A stretch of DNA of 64,000 bases from Phytoseiulus persimilis (taxonomy: Eukaryota; Arthropoda; Arachnida; Mesostigmata; Phytoseiidae). Made by a program: the position numbers and the translations under genes. Where the stretch lies: NCBI GenBank assembly GCA_037576195.1, contig CM075103.1, positions 31,766,723 to 31,830,722 on the forward strand. Direction: 5' to 3'. Below, piece after piece: positions 61,001 to 64,000 of the stretch (positions are counted from its first letter, which is position 1; each line of letters starts with the position of its first letter). The notes below the pieces were generated by a model. The model saw only the letters and a list, made by a program, of their open reading frames with translations. It ran no database searches and was not told the DNA's origin.

Positions 61001-64000
61001 AACATTTCACTCAGGGAGCGGTGTGTCGCTTTCCCACTTTCGAGTTTAATCTTCGTCGACGCGGCTGCCCTTTCGGTTCTCCTAAATAAGCTGGGAGACG
61101 TGTGCCGGGCGAATGACTCCGTCGATTTATTCGTCGGGCCGAAGCGAAGAAAAAAAGATGAGAGAGGAATAAGCAAGACTGAGCTAAAAGGGCTGGAGGA
61201 CGTCGGCGGAGAAGAAACGGCGAACGGAGGGCGAACTCCAAATGGCTGAATGGACGTGGAAGCTCGGCGGCCCGGCTCGGGATCCGGTAAAGGTCTTTCC
61301 GAGGTCATTCAATCGACTCCTATTTTCGGCGAATGGATTTTCGGTCACCATCAGACCTCCCCGCGCAGGTTCCTCGGCGAGAAGTATCGGATCTCTCGAT
61401 GGCTCCACGACTTTCTGATGCTCGATCCGAAGCCTTCTTTCATGTCGCTCACCATAGGAATATTTCTCTTCAACGCGGAAGGAGAATTATTGTATAATTC
61501 GCTGTTCTCCCTCTGAGGCCGTTGTTGAGCTGCCGGTAGCTGAGAATTCCCGCACGAGGGAGCTCGACGGCTCGCTCCCGGGAAAGGGCGTGTGACGTGC
61601 GAGGAGTTCTATTGTCTCGAGTGTTTGACACAAGACCTTTGAAAATTTCTTTTTGTTGTCAAGTGCAGGACGGGACGTTCGCGCAAGCGTCGACTCGACG
61701 TTGATGACAAGCTATTGGCCGCCGCGAACTGGCATGGTCAGCCGACGTGGCTCAAGTGGGGCCTCAGCATAACAAAGAGATTTTCGGGGCTGAATTTCAC
61801 CGGAAATGTGATGAAAACGGCTCGTCTAGCAACTGCCTCAGAAGTGGGGAGGAAGAATTTTCCTCCTAGAAAACTGGAGCTGCGTATCTGAAGAGCCCCG
61901 GGACGGAAACTCGCAACTCTTACTCTCATTTTTCGAGCGAATCACTGGAAGCTCGGAAAAACTGTGAAATCAATCGAAGAGCAGCTCGATGCATACAAGC
62001 TGCACGGGTTCATTGGGTCCGTTACCCAGCATGGAGACAATGTGATGCTTTAATGGAAATCATTCTCTGGGACACACCGGCTGGTGATTCCGGTTGCCGA
62101 GCTCGCTCGTCCAAAAGCTCGGGATCGACTCGAGTTAGTATCGGTCGGACATCCGACTGAGAACCACTGGACCGAGCGACAACAAGGTGGAGTTTCGACA
62201 TTTCGGATTGGGATTCTCGACACCGCATCCGTCGCACAGAGTCGGGGTCGTGCGGTTAATACGCACGTAGAGTTTTAGAATCGGAGGGTGTGAAGATACG
62301 CCATAATCAATCGAACGGAGGATGGCGGGATGCGTCATTCTCATTCAATCTTCGTCACCGAGAGGAGCGTCTCCGGATGCATCCGCGGGGGAGCCCGTAG
62401 AAAACTCGTGACGCTCACTCCAAACATTGTATGACTCGTCCGCTCTCTGTTCTTGGGAAAATCTAACGCTCCAGTTCTGGACTCCCCTCGTCCTCTGAGG
62501 AGTGATCCAAGCAGTTCCTTTTTCACCAAGAGATCGGAGCTCGTCGACGAAGGTCTTAGAGGCCTCGTTGTACCCTTCCCGCCTCCCTCCGAACGTCTTC
62601 CAAGTCACGCCCATGCGCTCATGGACGATTTTTGGATCACCTCACTTCTATTACTTTGGTGAAATTCCGCCTTTCGATAGTTCCTTGGGCCCACCTTCAG
62701 GACCAATCAGGCGAGAATGCCGAACTTGTGCTCTCACAAGATTTCCTCTCTGCGCACAAACCAACAGATAAACAATACTCAGACTTCCGGGGATCACCGA
62801 AAGTATGCTCATGTTTCTCCCCCCCCCCCCCCCCTCATCGCACGTCCGCTTGCTCCGGGAGATCGTGCTCTCAGGGTAAAGCCGATGTCAGCGCTCGTCA
62901 GATGAGCTTTCCCGAGGGAACTCAGCGGGTCGATTCAAGTGCGCCGACCTATTTGTTTGGTTTCCCAATCGAAGGAGGGCGTTCGAGCTCGACCATCACT
63001 CGAAGAAGCCACTCGCAACCGGCGTTCACAACGATTGAGAACGAAGTCCGAGGACAGCTTTTCAGAGAAGATTGCTCCTCCGGTTGTAATGACTACCTCA
63101 TGGAGATTCTCCGAATTGCTCGAACGACGACGGGATTTGTTCCCTCCGTCCGTTTCCGCCGGCCGAAATACCTCAAGTGCAGCCGTAGCAGCCGCAGCAC
63201 GAGAAAGCTTTCGCCTTTATGGGCCGTGCGGAAGGAAGAGATTTATCAAATTTCGATACTCCCGCTCCTCGTTCGCTCTCGGTCGACCCTCCGATGGCTC
63301 GGTGTGGCTGCGGTTGAGAAGGAAGCTCAAGCAAGACGAAGAAAAAGCAGAAGACGAAGACCGAACAGGGGGCTTTTAGATGCCGACGCAGAACACATTG
63401 AGATTCATTGAGCTTCTCTTTCTACAACCGCAGCCTCTGCGGCGTGGCGGAAAAATTGAGAAACCGCCAGCGCACGGAAATGATACCCCTTCATTCCTGG
63501 TGGTCATGGTGTTCTTCTCCTCGCACGCCTGCTTGCTCCTCGGACCGACCGACCGCCCGCCCGCTCACTCGACTGCACACCCTCTCTCACTCACGGCCAT
63601 ACAAACAATGGACTACAAAGAAGACGTCGAGCAACCACCATAAAACACTGCCAACCGTAGCGACCAAGCCGTATCATAGGCCGGACGTCGGTGGTGGAAA
63701 GTGGCAGTTGGTGCTTCCCGGCTACTCAAAGCTTTTACAATTTCATGTTCTCGCGTGAATGCTGCTTCTGGCATTCCTTGCCTACGAAGCAACAAAGCAG
63801 TACGGGGGAAAACATCTCCTCATTGGCCTAGAACGAAGCTCGGTGTTCGCTGAAACCACGACATCGAACGAAACTCGAGCAGGCACGACCCTTAGCTTTT
63901 CGGCTCTGAAGCAGTTTCGTTGCCCATAACGGATCTATTGAATGCTAACAAGTCAGGTTGACGGCGAAATCGATCGATCACCTCATCGTCGAATCGATTC
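58069..64000. other. No gene recognised to the right edge
   Basis: Overlapping open frames on both strands (58634-59266 minus with 58674-59246 plus; 62632-63411 plus) lack known domains. A C-run of 16 lies at 62819-62834. A GACCGACCGAC-rich patch near 63540-63600 precedes an 11-codon frame starting ATGGACTACAAAG at 63609. It looks like a leader region but cannot be assigned. Confidence 0.35.
62819..62834. repeat. Poly-C/poly-G homopolymer
   Basis: Sixteen consecutive C residues, prone to length error in sequencing and assembly. Confidence 0.9.

Noticed and set aside
1-64000. CRISPR arrays, bacterial operons, phage or recognisable viral genes
   Set aside because: None seen; spliced genes and U6 show this is animal nuclear DNA.

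Overview
The window is nuclear DNA from an animal. The protein genes are split by many short GT-AG introns, and there is a spliceosomal U6 snRNA gene. The Salvador protein and the other proteins look arthropod-like: the Salvador linker and SARAH region resemble insect Sav more than vertebrate SAV1. Roughly balanced base composition and compact genes next to long gene-poor stretches would fit an arthropod such as a mite. That placement is inference only; no species can be read from the sequence.

Layout. 73-1086 (minus) is a broken FLYWCH zinc-finger/Mutator-type transposase relic. 2103-5907 (plus) is the 3' two-thirds of an ATRX/XNP SWI2/SNF2 chromatin remodeler. 7675-15851 (plus) is a complete XRN1/Pacman 5'-3' exoribonuclease that I could assemble into 26 phase-consistent exons. 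17643-20710 (plus) is a complete Salvador (SAV1) Hippo-pathway scaffold in 9 exons, with a 258-bp hAT-type MITE in one intron. 21631-22897 (minus) is a complete four-exon TRAPPC2L, tail-to-tail with Salvador. From about 22.9 kb to the right end I found only one certain gene, a U6 snRNA at 29272-29374. The rest is gene-poor DNA with decayed transposon pieces, inverted duplications, degenerate short tandem repeats and unrecognised open frames.

The left 23 kb is a compact cluster of unrelated housekeeping and signalling genes: chromatin remodeling, cytoplasmic mRNA decay, Hippo signalling and vesicle tethering. There is no sign of a functional operon. The right 40 kb may be intergenic or may hold long introns of a gene whose exons I cannot recognise. 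No CRISPR array, bacterial system or recognisable virus was seen.

The most interesting points are: a U6 gene with a shortened but base-paired 5' stem capped by a UUCG tetraloop and two small indels; a palindromic element at about 31.3-31.7 kb built from inverted ~47-bp units inside longer imperfect terminal inverted repeats; two facing copies of an unrecognised protein motif near 53.2-53.5 kb; a 17-bp degenerate tandem repeat family at two loci 33 kb apart; and the long Gln-rich tail of Salvador.
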